Shown: positions 36,207-45,154 of the stretch, in pieces
Layout of the letters: the number at the start of each line of letters is the position of its first letter
Numbering within the stretch: the stretch's first letter is position 1
DNA from: Nocardiopsis sp. CC223A
GTDB lineage: Bacteria; Actinomycetota; Actinomycetes; Streptosporangiales; Streptosporangiaceae
NCBI RefSeq assembly: GCF_030766825.1
Contig: NZ_JASFDV010000012.1
Coordinates: forward strand, 1 to 64,000
DNA: 64,000 bases
Direction: 5' to 3'
Translations under genes and position numbers: made by a program
The notes under the pieces: generated by a model
Seen by the model: only the letters and a program-made list of their open reading frames with translations
Database searches by the model: none
Told to the model about the DNA's origin: nothing

Positions 36207-39200
36207 TCACCCCTCCGACTGCCCGTCGCCCAGGCGGCTGCGGCCGTCGCGGACGCCCTTCTGGAAGCCCGAGAACCGGTTGCGGACGCGATCCGCGCTG
36301 CGGGTCGGCATCTGCTTGAAGTTCTCCGGCTTCGGTGCGGTCCCAGGGACAAGGTTTGCCTTGGGAACCCGTTTTGGCAACCCCGAGGTGGTCAGCCCGC
36401 CCGCGATGGGCTCGGCCGCCGACCTCGCGGCCTTCCAGCCGCGGTCGGCCGCGGAGTTCCACTCCTGCTCGGAACCGGTCTCCGGTTCCGCGGCCCGGGC
36501 GGCCTGCGGGGCCTGGGCCGGGGCCGCGGTCGCGGCGGGGGTCGCCGGAGCGGCCGGGGCCGCGGGCGCCGCCGGGACCTGGCGGATGGGGCCGGTCTCG
36601 GTCACGTCCACCGTGGGCCCGCCGCCGGTGCGGCGGCGGAACCAGTTGGACTCGATGGCGTCGAAGATCGGCAGCGAGTCGTTCTCCTCGCCGCCCGGCG
36701 TGGGCGGGACGACCGTGTTGCCGGCCGGGCCCTGGGCCGCGCCGTAGCGGCGGGAGAGGTAGGCCGTGGAGCCGTAGCCCTCGCGGTTGTCCCCGTTGCC
36801 GTTGCCCGAGCGCCACGATCCGGTGTCGTTCGCGGCCGGGGGCCGCTGCCCGCCGGTGGTCCAGTCCGTGGAGGACGGGGCCGCCGGGGCGGACGAGGCG
36901 GAGACGGCCGGGAAGGTCTCGGTGTCGGGCTCGTCCCGCCGGCGTCCGGTGTCGGCCGAGGAACCGTTGCCCGAGAGGGCGTCGGACGCGGGGCGCTCGG
37001 AGCGGCCGCCGCCGAAGGCGTCGTAGCTCTCGGGCTCGGGGCGGCGGAACGCACCGGTGTCGGACGGTCGGCGGAAGGCCCCGGTGTCGGTGGGGCGGTC
37101 GAACGCACCGGTCTCGGTCGGTCGGCTGAAGGCCCCGGTGTCGGTGGGGCGGCTGAACGAACCGGTGTCGGTGGCGCGGTCCACGGGGCGCTCGAAGAGC
37201 GACCCGCCGGTCTCCTCGCGCGGCGCCGGGTCGAAGAGGCTGTGGCCGGTGCTCTCGGGCGCCGGGGCGGCCTCCTCCGGGGTGTCGTAGGGGTCCACGA
37301 CACGGCGGTGCGAGCCGGTCTCGCCGGAGAGCGCACCGGAGCCGCCGGTGGTGCCCCACACGTCGGAACCGGTGCTCTCGGTCCCGGCGGAGGAGTCCGT
37401 GTTCCACAGGTCCTGGCCGCTGGGCGGGTGCTCGTCGGCGCGCGACGACGTGCCGGGCTGGCGCTTGGGCAGTCCGGCGCCGAGGTCGGCGCCGGCGCCC
37501 TGGGACTGCCAGGCGTCGGTCGGCTCGGGTGCGGCCGGGCCGGAGGCGAAGGCCGCCTCGGCGTCGGCGTAGGTGTTCGGGGTGCCGGGGGAGAGCTCCA
37601 GGCGGCTGTCGGCGCCGCCCAGGGCGTGCTGACCCTCGACCGGGGTGATGAGCAGGTCCGGCGGGAGGACGACGACCGCGGTGGTACCGCCGCCGTGCGC
37701 CTCCTTGAGGTTCATCCGGATGCCGTGGCGGTGGGCCAGGCGCGAGACCACGAAGAGGCCCATGCGGCGCGAGACCGCGACGTCGATGACCGGCGGGGAG
37801 GCCAGGCGGGCGTTGATCGCCGCCAGGTCCTCGGCGGCCATGCCGATACCGCTGTCGGTGACGTCGACCTGGACGCCGCCGTTGTCGAGGGTCTTGGCGC
37901 TGACCAGGACCTCGGTGTCGTGCGGGGAGAACGAGGTCGCGTTCTCCACCAGCTCGGCGACGAGGTGGATGACGTCGTTGACCGGGCGGCCCAGCACCGA
38001 GATGTGGGAGGGGGCGCGGACGTTGACGCGCTCGTACTGCTCGACCTCGGAGACCGCGCCGCGCAGCACGTCGACCAGCGGGACCGGCTGGGCCCACTTG
38101 CGCGTGTTGTCCTGCCCGGAGAGGACCAGGAGGTTCTCGTTGTTACGGCGCATGCGCGTCGCGAGGTGGTCGAGCTGGAACAGGTCGGACAGGCGGTCGG
38201 AGTCCTGCTCGGACTGCTCCAGACCGTCGATCAGGCGCAGCTGCCGTTCCACCAGGGTCTGGCTTCGGCGTGAGAGGTTGACGAACATCGCGTTGACGTT
38301 GCTGCGCAGGGCGGCCTCGTCGGAGGCCAATGTCAGGGCCACGCGGTGGACGTCGTCGAAGGCCCGGGCCACCTCGCCGATCTCGTCGTGCGTGTCGACC
38401 TCGATCGGGGCGACCCTGACGTTCTCGGGGACCGCTCCGGCCTCCTGCATCCGGTTGATCGCGTCCGGCAGGTCGCGCTCGGCGACCCGGCGGGCGCCGT
38501 CCTCCAGGGTGCGCAGCGGGCGCACCAGGGAGCGGACCACCAGGGAGGTGAGGACGAACACGGCCAGGAGCACGCCCGCGACGACGACGAGGTCGATCAG
38601 GGCCCGGGTGAGCGCGGTGGCGCGCAGCTCGGCGGCGTCGTTCTGGATGCCCTCGGCGACCTGTTCCTCGACGTCCTGGAGCTTGCCCAGGGCGACCCCG
38701 GCGATCTCGATGTAGTCGTCGGGACCGTCGTTGGAGGTGACACCGCTCAGATCCGCGTTGCGCTCGGCGCGGTACATGACGCGCATGCGCATCGTCGAGA
38801 CCTGGCTGACCTGGAGGCCGGTGAAGTTCTCGTCGAAGATGTCGCGCTGGGTGGGCGAGGCCGCCTGGACGAAGTTGGAGATCTCGTTGTCGTAGCGCGC
38901 GCGGCTGGAGTCGATCGCCTCGGCGATACCGCCGGTCATCGAGTTGCGGTAGAGCGAGTGCGCCATCAGCGCGGTCTCGTACGACAGCTGGTCGCGGGCG
39001 TTGGACAGGGCCGTCAGCGTGCGGACGCTCTCCCGCAGTTCGGTGTCGCCGGTCTCGTCGGCGATCGTCTGGTTGAACTCGGTGAGCGACCGCGTGATGG
39101 TGCGGTACTTGGTGACGACGGGCAGCACCGTGATGCGGGTGTCGTCGACCTCCTCGCGCAGCGAGTCCAGCGTGGTGAGCTGGGTCCGCATGTTGTTGAG

Positions 39201-39659
39201 GCGCGTGTTGGCGAGGCTGCCGTCGACCTCGCCGATGTCCTCCAGGCGCACGCTGAGCTTCTGCTGGAGATCACGGGTGGCGGCGCGCTCCTCCTCCAGG
39301 ATCTGGCGCTTGTCGTCGGAGCGACGCTCCGGATCCGGGTCGTCGGAGATGTAGACCGAACTGGCGCTGCGTTCGCGACCGAGCTGGTTGGCCAGCTGCA
39401 CGATCAGGACGCCGACCTCGGCGCGGTCCTCGATGTGCGCGTGGGTGACCGTGGAGACCGCGGCCTCGTAGACCCGCAGGCCGCCGAGGGCGAGAGCCAC
39501 GGCGGTGGGAATGACGATGAGGGCCACCAGGCGGGAACGCACCCGCCAGTTACGTGGCCTCCACCAATCGGGTCTGCGCTGAGGCGCGGCATCGGCATGT
39601 TCGGCCTGCGCTGCCTCGCTCTGCGCGCTGGCCCCGTTCTTCGTCGCTCGTGTCGACAC
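36207..39659 (-). CDS. cvnA: conservon sensor histidine-kinase-like protein CvnA with repeat tail
   Basis: 1150 aa. Order: TM1 (~residues 40-62), extracytoplasmic nitrate/nitrite-sensing-type domain, TM2 (LIDLVVVAGVLLAVFVLTSLVV), HAMP, the conservon phospho-acceptor-like helix (LDHLATRMRRNNENLLVLSG), and a HATPase domain with N box HLVAELVENATSFSP and G box VDVTDSGIGM. After ~residue 640 comes a ~500-residue low-complexity Ser/Gly/Pro tail with five tandem 9-residue repeats of the type DTGAFxRPT. GTG 39659 follows GCGAGGG. It heads the cvnABCD unit. Confidence 0.93.
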   Translation of the reverse strand: MSTRATKNGASAQSEAAQAEHADAAPQRRPDWWRPRNWRVRSRLVALIVIPTAVALALGGLRVYEAAVSTVTHAHIEDRAEVGVLIVQLANQLGRERSASSVYISDDPDPERRSDDKRQILEEERAATRDLQQKLSVRLEDIGEVDGSLANTRLNNMRTQLTTLDSLREEVDDTRITVLPVVTKYRTITRSLTEFNQTIADETGDTELRESVRTLTALSNARDQLSYETALMAHSLYRNSMTGGIAEAIDSSRARYDNEISNFVQAASPTQRDIFDENFTGLQVSQVSTMRMRVMYRAERNADLSGVTSNDGPDDYIEIAGVALGKLQDVEEQVAEGIQNDAAELRATALTRALIDLVVVAGVLLAVFVLTSLVVRSLVRPLRTLEDGARRVAERDLPDAINRMQEAGAVPENVRVAPIEVDTHDEIGEVARAFDDVHRVALTLASDEAALRSNVNAMFVNLSRRSQTLVERQLRLIDGLEQSEQDSDRLSDLFQLDHLATRMRRNNENLLVLSGQDNTRKWAQPVPLVDVLRGAVSEVEQYERVNVRAPSHISVLGRPVNDVIHLVAELVENATSFSPHDTEVLVSAKTLDNGGVQVDVTDSGIGMAAEDLAAINARLASPPVIDVAVSRRMGLFVVSRLAHRHGIRMNLKEAHGGGTTAVVVLPPDLLITPVEGQHALGGADSRLELSPGTPNTYADAEAAFASGPAAPEPTDAWQSQGAGADLGAGLPKRQPGTSSRADEHPPSGQDLWNTDSSAGTESTGSDVWGTTGGSGALSGETGSHRRVVDPYDTPEEAAPAPESTGHSLFDPAPREETGGSLFERPVDRATDTGSFSRPTDTGAFSRPTETGAFDRPTDTGAFRRPSDTGAFRRPEPESYDAFGGGRSERPASDALSGNGSSADTGRRRDEPDTETFPAVSASSAPAAPSSTDWTTGGQRPPAANDTGSWRSGNGNGDNREGYGSTAYLSRRYGAAQGPAGNTVVPPTPGGEENDSLPIFDAIESNWFRRRTGGGPTVDVTETGPIRQVPAAPAAPAAPATPAATAAPAQAPQAARAAEPETGSEQEWNSAADRGWKAARSAAEPIAGGLTTSGLPKRVPKANLVPGTAPKPENFKQMPTRSADRVRNRFSGFQKGVRDGRSRLGDGQSEG
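37049..37184 (-). repeat. five 27-bp tandem repeats inside cvnA
   Basis: The translated copies read DTGSFSRPT, DTGAFSRPT, ETGAFDRPT, DTGAFRRPS and DTGAFRRPE, one after another. The unit is 27 bp and the copies differ mainly at position 6. Such repeats vary in number between strains. They lie in the cytoplasmic disordered tail, away from the kinase core. Confidence 0.85.
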
Positions 39660-39967
39660 GGACCCTCGCAACCTTTCGTGTCACCGCCGTGAACGGCTGT
39701 CGGTACCCAGGGCCGACCGCTCCGGCCCGAGGAGCACTCGGGCGCATCGGCATGGACCACTGGTGGCCACCGAACCGGTAAGCGGTGGGGAATGTGGGGA
39801 GATGTGAAGACTGTCCGCCGGACTCGCCTGGGAGGAGAGGAGCCGCCCACCCGACCAAAGAGTTCCAGCGGGTGCGCGTGCGGTGGATAGCGTATCAATG
39901 GGGGCGAAGGGATCGCTGCGGTCGTTCAGGCGCCACCGAGCAAGATCATCTTCACCCACCGGACCCC

Positions 39968-39992
39968 ATAATGCCGTCATTGTCGGCATTAT
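39968..39992. promoter_or_regulatory. inverted repeat in the cvnA / M15 peptidase divergent promoter region
   Basis: Perfect 8-bp arms ATAATGCC / GGCATTAT, 9 bp apart, in an AT-rich patch of the 480-bp intergenic region 39660-40139. The region also shows TGACAT repeated three times near 40089-40108. No gene is seen in it. The palindrome could be a regulator site serving the divergent cvnA and peptidase genes. Confidence 0.55.
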
Positions 39993-40139
39993 TACCAATC
40001 TGCCTGGTCAGCCACGGGGACCGAAACCCGACCAGATGCTCGGGTAACTTTTTGGACACACCATCAGCTTCCCCATCAAGACCACCCTGACATGACATCG
40101 TGACATTACGTACACGCAGGTCCGGGGGAGGAAGCGGGC

Positions 40140-41351
40140 ATGTGCGCAGCATTGCGCCCAAAATCGGGCACACTGAGTAATGACCGAAAAGCGGAACGTT
40201 CATGCAGCCCAGCACGGGTCCACTTCGGCGGGCCCGCATTTTCGGTCAGGCTCGCATTTCCCTGGTGCCTCGCCGTCCTCATGGCCTTCTCCTGCCCCTC
40301 CCCCGCCGCGGCAGAAGACCCCACGGTCGAACTGGCGGAACTGCGCGCGGAGCTGGAGGGGCTGCGCGCCGAGGCCGGGGAGAGGATCGAGGAGTACATC
40401 GCCGAACACGAACTCCTGGAGGAGCTCGCCGAGGAACGGGAGGCCGCCGAGGAGCGCGTCACCGAGGCCCGGGCCCGCGGGGAGTCCTCCCGGCTGGCCG
40501 TCGCCCGCCAGGCGGCCGCCGTCTACAAGGGCGCCGACCTGTCCCCCGCCCGCACCCTGTTCGGCGCGCAGGGGCCGGCGGGGATGCTCGGCCTGGCCGC
40601 CGACCTGACGCTGCTCGGCGACCACCGCTCCGCGGAGCTGGGCCGGGCCCGGGCGGCCGGGGTCGCCGCGGACACGCGCTCCGAGACGGCGCGGGCGGCC
40701 GAGCGGGAGCAGGAGGAGGCGACCGAGCGGGCCGACCGGGCGCGGGAGGAGGCCCAGGAGGCGATCCGGGTCCAGGAGGAGGCCCTGACCGGGCTGATCG
40801 CCGAACAGACCCGCTTGGAGGCCCGCCGGGAGGCCGAGCGGGGCGGCGACGCGCCGCGCGGGGCCCGGAACGCCCCGGAGTCCGGCGCCCTCCCCGGCCC
40901 CGAGCCGGGCGCCGGAACGGATTCCCGGCCGGACGGGTGGGTCTGCACCGGGGGCGACGTGTCGGCGCACCCCAACGGGCGCATCCCCGACTCGCTGCTG
41001 TGCCCGCTCCCCCAGCCAGGGGAGCGGCTGCGCGCCGACGCCGCCGCGGCCTTCGTCGACCTGGACGCCGCCTACCGCGAGAGGTTCGGGCGCGCGATGT
41101 GCGTGACCGACTCCTACCGCCCGTACCACGAGCAGGTCGCGCTGTTCGAGCAGATGCTGCCCGGTATGGCGGCCAGGCCGGGGACCAGCACGCACGGGAT
41201 GGGGCTGGCCGTCGACCTGTGCGGGGGCGTGAACGTCCTGGGCAGCGCCGAACACGAGTGGATGCTCGCGCGGGCCCCGGGGTTCGGCTGGGACAACCCG
41301 CCCTGGGCGCGCGGCGGCTTCGAGCCCTGGCACTGGGAGTACACGCCGTGA
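40140..41351 (+). CDS. secreted M15-family (VanY/D-Ala-D-Ala carboxypeptidase-like) peptidase with coiled coil
   Basis: 403 aa. A long basic leader leads to a signal-peptide core (LAFPWCLAVLMAFSCPSPAAA, ends near residue 58). Residues ~60-240 are Glu/Arg/Ala-rich and likely coiled coil. The C-terminal M15B domain holds the zinc residues in STHGMGLAVD and PWHWEY, with CVTDSYRPYHEQVALF before them. Such enzymes trim peptidoglycan stem peptides. GGAGGAAGC precedes the ATG. It is divergent from the conservon. Coiled-coil plus hydrolase is the layout of actinobacterial cell-separation enzymes. Confidence 0.87.
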   Translation: MCAALRPKSGTLSNDRKAERSCSPARVHFGGPAFSVRLAFPWCLAVLMAFSCPSPAAAEDPTVELAELRAELEGLRAEAGERIEEYIAEHELLEELAEEREAAEERVTEARARGESSRLAVARQAAAVYKGADLSPARTLFGAQGPAGMLGLAADLTLLGDHRSAELGRARAAGVAADTRSETARAAEREQEEATERADRAREEAQEAIRVQEEALTGLIAEQTRLEARREAERGGDAPRGARNAPESGALPGPEPGAGTDSRPDGWVCTGGDVSAHPNGRIPDSLLCPLPQPGERLRADAAAAFVDLDAAYRERFGRAMCVTDSYRPYHEQVALFEQMLPGMAARPGTSTHGMGLAVDLCGGVNVLGSAEHEWMLARAPGFGWDNPPWARGGFEPWHWEYTP

Positions 41352-41387
41352 GGGACCGCAAGGGGCCGCGGGCGCCCGGGGGCGGGA

Positions 41388-42050
41388 TCAGACCCGGGAG
41401 CCGACCCTGACCTCGTAGGAGCCCAGCTCGCCCAGGTCCACGAAGACCTCGTCGCCCTCGGCCAGCGGACCCGCGTCCACCGGCAGCAGGGCGTTCACCC
41501 GGCCCGGCTCCCGGGACAGCCAGGGGTCCGCGGGGTCCAGCACGGCGCGTCCGCGCTCGGTGCCGTCGACCTCCACGGCCGCCTCCCAGCGGGTGATCGG
41601 CTCGTCGGAGGTGACCAGGACCGGGCCCAGGCCGAGCAGGACGGGCTCCCCCGCGGCGTCCAGCCACAGACAGGCGGGGGTGCGGGCGTCGATCCGACCC
41701 GGGGCCCCGGAGACCGCCGCCAGGCCCACACGGGCGCTGTGGGCGCTCGCCGGGACGGTGTCGTCGACGGCCCCGACCAGGCGCGGGGGGACCTCCCAGA
41801 CGTCGCCGCCGGAGAGGACCGCCACCGGGGCGGCCGGGGCGAGCGGGGCGCACATGCGCGCCTCCCACTCGACGATGATCTCGATCGGCACCCGGCGGGC
41901 GCTGTCCAGCACCTCGGCCAGGGCGGGCACCCCGTCGGCCAGCAGCTCGTCCAGGCTCCGGGGGTCGGGCACGCCCAGCACGTCGCCGTCGTCCAGCACA
42001 CCCACACGCTCGCCACCGCCGCTCGGCGACAGGTAGGTCACCCAGCGCAC
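41388..42050 (-). CDS. fumarylacetoacetate hydrolase-like protein, degenerate
   Basis: 220 aa. The start (MRWVTYLSPSGGGERVGVLDDGDV) resembles the N-terminal domain of FAH-family hydrolases, and the tail (GDEVFVDLGELGSYEVRVGSRV) resembles their C-terminus. The middle lacks the usual E-x-E metal-binding signature and is shorter than a full FAH domain (~250-280 aa), so catalysis is doubtful. The short forms may be inactive paralogues. GTG/ATG start at 42050. Convergent with the peptidase gene; no operon partner except the small gene at 42099. Confidence 0.6.
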   Translation of the reverse strand: MRWVTYLSPSGGGERVGVLDDGDVLGVPDPRSLDELLADGVPALAEVLDSARRVPIEIIVEWEARMCAPLAPAAPVAVLSGGDVWEVPPRLVGAVDDTVPASAHSARVGLAAVSGAPGRIDARTPACLWLDAAGEPVLLGLGPVLVTSDEPITRWEAAVEVDGTERGRAVLDPADPWLSREPGRVNALLPVDAGPLAEGDEVFVDLGELGSYEVRVGSRV

Positions 42051-42098
42051 CGCATCCTCCTCGGTCCCCGACTCGTCCGGACCGCGGCGGCGGGGTTC

Positions 42099-42323
42099 TC
42101 AGATCGCCACGGTCGGGCTGTGCTCCTTGCCGGTGCCGGCGCATCCCCGGCACGGTTCGTCGACCCGGAGCCACACGATGATCCCACTGGCGTCCCGGTG
42201 CGGCCGCTCGGGCCGCCACCATCCGGTACCCGAGCAGAACCGGCAGTCGAGGCCGTCCCGATCGCACCATCCACACGCAGAGATCGCACACCGGGTGTGC
42301 GTCGGTTCCCGCATCGGGTTCAT
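42099..42323 (-). CDS. small zinc-ribbon protein (DnaJ-type cysteine repeats)
   Basis: 74 aa from the ATG at 42323, behind GGTGGGG. Contains two CxxCxGxG-like repeats, RFCSGTG and CRGCAGTGKEH, plus CAISACGWC, as in the zinc domain of DnaJ. No other domain. Found in actinomycetes as stand-alone small proteins; function unknown. The stop lies 48 nt before the FAH-like gene's start, so they may share a transcript. Confidence 0.65.
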   Translation of the reverse strand: MNPMREPTHTRCAISACGWCDRDGLDCRFCSGTGWWRPERPHRDASGIIVWLRVDEPCRGCAGTGKEHSPTVAI

Positions 42324-42448
42324 GCGCCCCCACCGTCTCCCGCGAAGTCGCGACCAGCCTTGCACATGCATCTGCACACGTCCACCCACCGTGGCGTCCC
42401 AACGCCCGCCCGGCCGGTGCCGACGCCCGGGAACGGCGTCCCGGCCGG

Positions 42449-43489
42449 TCAGGCCGATTCCCGGACCACCAGCCGGGTGTCCAGGATGACGGTCTCGGAC
42501 TCCGCCGCCCGCGGGATGGCGACGTCCACCAGCAGACGGGCCATCTCACGGCCCATCTGGACCGTGGGCTGGTGCACCGTGGTGAGCCGCGGGTCGCTGT
42601 GCTGGGCCATGAGGGTGTCGTCGTACCCGACCAGGGCGATGTCGTCCGGCACCCGGAGGCCGTGCGAGCGCAGCACCCGCAGACCTCCGATCGCCATCAT
42701 GTCGGAGGCGACGAAGATCGCGTCGGGATCGCCGCCCGCGGCCAGCAGCCGTTCCATGGCCAGGGCGCCGCCGTCCACGCTGAAGTCGCCCTGGACGACG
42801 AGCCGTTCGTCGATCTCCCGCCCGGCCTCGGCCATGACCTGCTGGTAACCGCGCAGCCGCTCCACGCCGGCGTTCATGTCCAGCGGGCCGGTGACGGTGG
42901 CGATCCGCCGGTACCCCTTCTCCAGGAGGTAGCGGACGGCCTCCTTCGCGCCGCCGACGTTGTCGATGTCCACGCAGAAGGGGGCGGGCTGCTCCGGGGA
43001 GTGGGGGCGGCCGCCGTGCACGACCGGCAGGCCCGCCGCCGACAGGCGCTCGGACAGGGGGTTGTCACGGTGCAGGGAGACCAGGAGCGCGCCGTCGACG
43101 TGGAAGCCGCCGAGGTAGTCCCCGACCCGCTGGTGCTCGCCCTCGGTGCGGGCGGTGGTCAGCACCAGTTGGAGGTCGCGCTCGTGCAGGACCGAGCTGA
43201 CCCCGCGGATGATGTCGGCGAAGAACGGGTCGGAGAACAGCCGGTCGCGCGGTTCGGAGACCACCAGGGCGATCGTGTCCGTACGCCGGGTGACCAGGGT
43301 GCGCGCGGCCTGGTTGGGGCTGTAGCCCAGTTCGGCGATCGCGTTGTGGACCGCCTCCCGGGTGCGCGGGCTCACCTGCGCCGACCCGTTGATCACCCGG
43401 GAGACGGTCCCGCGGCCGACCCCGGCCCGCTCGGCCACCATCTCCAGGGTCGGACGCCGCCGACCGCCACCGTCACCGCTCTTGGCCAC
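42449..43489 (-). CDS. LacI-family regulator (CelR/BglR type)
   Basis: 346 aa. N-terminal HTH TLEMVAERAGVGRGTVSRVINGS with hinge TREAVHNAIAELGYSPNQAARTLVTRR, followed by a periplasmic-binding-protein-like sugar domain (VVSEPRDRLFSDPFFADIIRG..., IALVGYDDTLMAQ...). It lies downstream of, and on the same strand as, a GH1 beta-glucosidase. A perfect TGGGAGCGCTCCCA site lies before that gene, which fits repression of the glucosidase, relieved by a beta-glucoside such as cellobiose. The ligand is inferred. Confidence 0.93.
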   Translation of the reverse strand: MAKSGDGGGRRRPTLEMVAERAGVGRGTVSRVINGSAQVSPRTREAVHNAIAELGYSPNQAARTLVTRRTDTIALVVSEPRDRLFSDPFFADIIRGVSSVLHERDLQLVLTTARTEGEHQRVGDYLGGFHVDGALLVSLHRDNPLSERLSAAGLPVVHGGRPHSPEQPAPFCVDIDNVGGAKEAVRYLLEKGYRRIATVTGPLDMNAGVERLRGYQQVMAEAGREIDERLVVQGDFSVDGGALAMERLLAAGGDPDAIFVASDMMAIGGLRVLRSHGLRVPDDIALVGYDDTLMAQHSDPRLTTVHQPTVQMGREMARLLVDVAIPRAAESETVILDTRLVVRESA

Positions 43490-43591
43490 TTCGCGTGCTC
43501 CCTCTGGGAAAATCGTACGCCGCCGCGGCCGGTGGTGCCGGCCGCGGCGGCCCTGGTCGTCCGTGCCCGGGTCGGGGCCGGTCTGCCTGTT

Positions 43592-44989
43592 CTAGCGTTC
43601 CGGGAACCGTCCCGTGGCCGCCAGGCGGGAGTACCACTCGCCGCTGTCCTTGACCGTGCGCACCTGCGTGTCGTAGTCGACGTGCACGATCCCGAAACGG
43701 CGGGAGTATCCCCACGCCCACTCGAAATTATCCAGAAGCGACCAGGCGAAGTAGCCGCGCAGGGGCACCCCGGCGTGAATCGCCTCCTTCGCCGCTCGCA
43801 GGTGGCCCTCGTAGTAGTCGGTCCGGTCGGTGTCGTGGACCCGGCCGTCCTCGGTGACGGTGTCCTCGAAGGCGCAGCCGTTCTCGGTGACGTACAGGTC
43901 GATGCCGCCGGCCTCGCCGGACAGGCGCAGCAGCACGTCGTACAAACCGGTGGGGTCGATCTCCCAGCCCATGTGGGTGACGGGCAGGCCCTGGGAGACG
44001 TGCACCTCCTCGGGCTCGGCGCCGAGCCAGGCCCCGCCCTCGCCGCTGACCAGCGCCGGGTCCAGGCCCTTGGCGGAGGCGGCGACGAACTCGGGCGAGT
44101 AGTAGTTGATCCCGAGGAAGTCCAGCGGGGCCGAGGTGGTCTCCAGGTCGCCGTCGGCGATGAAGGAGAAGTCGCTGACGGACGCCAGGTCCTCCAGCAC
44201 GTCGGCGGGGTAGACGCCCTTGAGCAGCGGGTCGGTGAAGATGCGGTTGCGCACCCCGTCGGCCCGGCGTGCGGAGCGGGCGTCGGCGGCGCTGGGCCCG
44301 TGGGGCCGGATGACCGCCTGGTTGTGGGCGAGGCCGACCCGGGAGGGGTGGCCGGTGGAGCGGATGGCCTCGGCGGCCAGGCCGTGCCCGAGCAGCAGGT
44401 GGTGGGCGGCGGCCAGGGCTGCCGCGGGGTCGCGGTGCCCGGGCGCGTGGTGGCCGTTCTCGTAGCCGAGGAAGGCCGAGCACCAGGGCTCGTTGATGGT
44501 CATCCAGTTGGACACGCGGTCGCCGAGCGAGTCGGCCACGATCTGCGCGTAGTCGCGGAACCGGTACGCGGTGTCGCGCGCGGGCCAGCCGCCGGCGTCC
44601 TCCAGGGTCTGGGGCAGGTCCCAGTGGTAGAGGGTGGCCCAGGGCTGGATCCCGGCCTCCAGGAGGGTGTCGACCAGGCGGTGGTAGAAGTCGAGCCCGG
44701 CCTGGTTGACCTTGCCGCTCCCCTCGGGGAGGATGCGCGGCCAGGCGATGGAGAACCGGTAGGCGCCCAGGTTCAGCCGGCTCATGAGCGCGACGTCCTC
44801 CGGGTAGCGGTGGTAGTGGTCGTCGGCCGGGTCGCCGGTGTCGCCGCCCAGGACCTTGCCGGGGGTCTCGGCGAAGGTGTCCCAGATGCTGCGGCCTCGG
44901 CCGTCGGCGGTGGTGGCGCCTTCGATCTGGAACGAGGCGGTGGCCGCCCCCCAGAGGAAGCCCTCAGGGAAATCGCTGCGGTTGCTCAC
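43592..44989 (-). CDS. GH1 family beta-glucosidase
   Basis: 465 aa, cytoplasmic. N-terminal FPEGFLWGAATASFQIEG is the GH1 signature, the acid/base Glu is in WMTINEPWCSA (about residue 167), and the nucleophile is in LYVTENGCAFED (about residue 365). It hydrolyses beta-glucosides such as cellobiose entering through a transporter. The GTG at 44989 was preferred; upstream starts such as 45004 have poorer ribosome-site spacing or overlap the operator. The LacI gene follows on the same strand. Confidence 0.94.
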   Translation of the reverse strand: MSNRSDFPEGFLWGAATASFQIEGATTADGRGRSIWDTFAETPGKVLGGDTGDPADDHYHRYPEDVALMSRLNLGAYRFSIAWPRILPEGSGKVNQAGLDFYHRLVDTLLEAGIQPWATLYHWDLPQTLEDAGGWPARDTAYRFRDYAQIVADSLGDRVSNWMTINEPWCSAFLGYENGHHAPGHRDPAAALAAAHHLLLGHGLAAEAIRSTGHPSRVGLAHNQAVIRPHGPSAADARSARRADGVRNRIFTDPLLKGVYPADVLEDLASVSDFSFIADGDLETTSAPLDFLGINYYSPEFVAASAKGLDPALVSGEGGAWLGAEPEEVHVSQGLPVTHMGWEIDPTGLYDVLLRLSGEAGGIDLYVTENGCAFEDTVTEDGRVHDTDRTDYYEGHLRAAKEAIHAGVPLRGYFAWSLLDNFEWAWGYSRRFGIVHVDYDTQVRTVKDSGEWYSRLAATGRFPER

Positions 44990-45030
44990 TTGTTCGGTAC
45001 GCACCTTCCATGACGAGGGGACATCGCGTA

Positions 45031-45044
45031 TGGGAGCGCTCCCA
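45031..45044 (-). promoter_or_regulatory. CelR/BglR-type operator
   Basis: Perfect 14-bp palindrome TGGGAGCGCTCCCA, 41 bp before the GH1 start. This is the consensus operator of LacI-type cellulose/beta-glucoside repressors in actinomycetes. The adjacent LacI gene is the obvious binder. Confidence 0.88.
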
Positions 45045-45117
45045 CAAAACAAGCAGACCGTACACCTTGTGTCAATCGACGAAAGTCACCCCGAAACACA
45101 ACCGTTACGAGCGATCG

Positions 45118-45151
45118 GTGCGGGGCGCGGGGCCCGGCCCGCGCCCCGCAC
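45118..45151 (-). terminator. terminator of the metNIQ operon
   Basis: Perfect 14-bp GC-rich arms (GTGCGGGGCGCGGG / CCCGCGCCCCGCAC) with a 6-nt loop, 3 nt downstream of the metQ stop. No T-run. Confidence 0.8.
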
Positions 45152-45154
45152 ACA

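Noticed and set aside
40000-40139. Possible c-di-AMP (ydaO) riboswitch before the M15 peptidase gene
   Set aside because: Such riboswitches often precede cell-wall hydrolases, but the conserved GGGGTGAATC and CAGCTAACTC blocks are absent.
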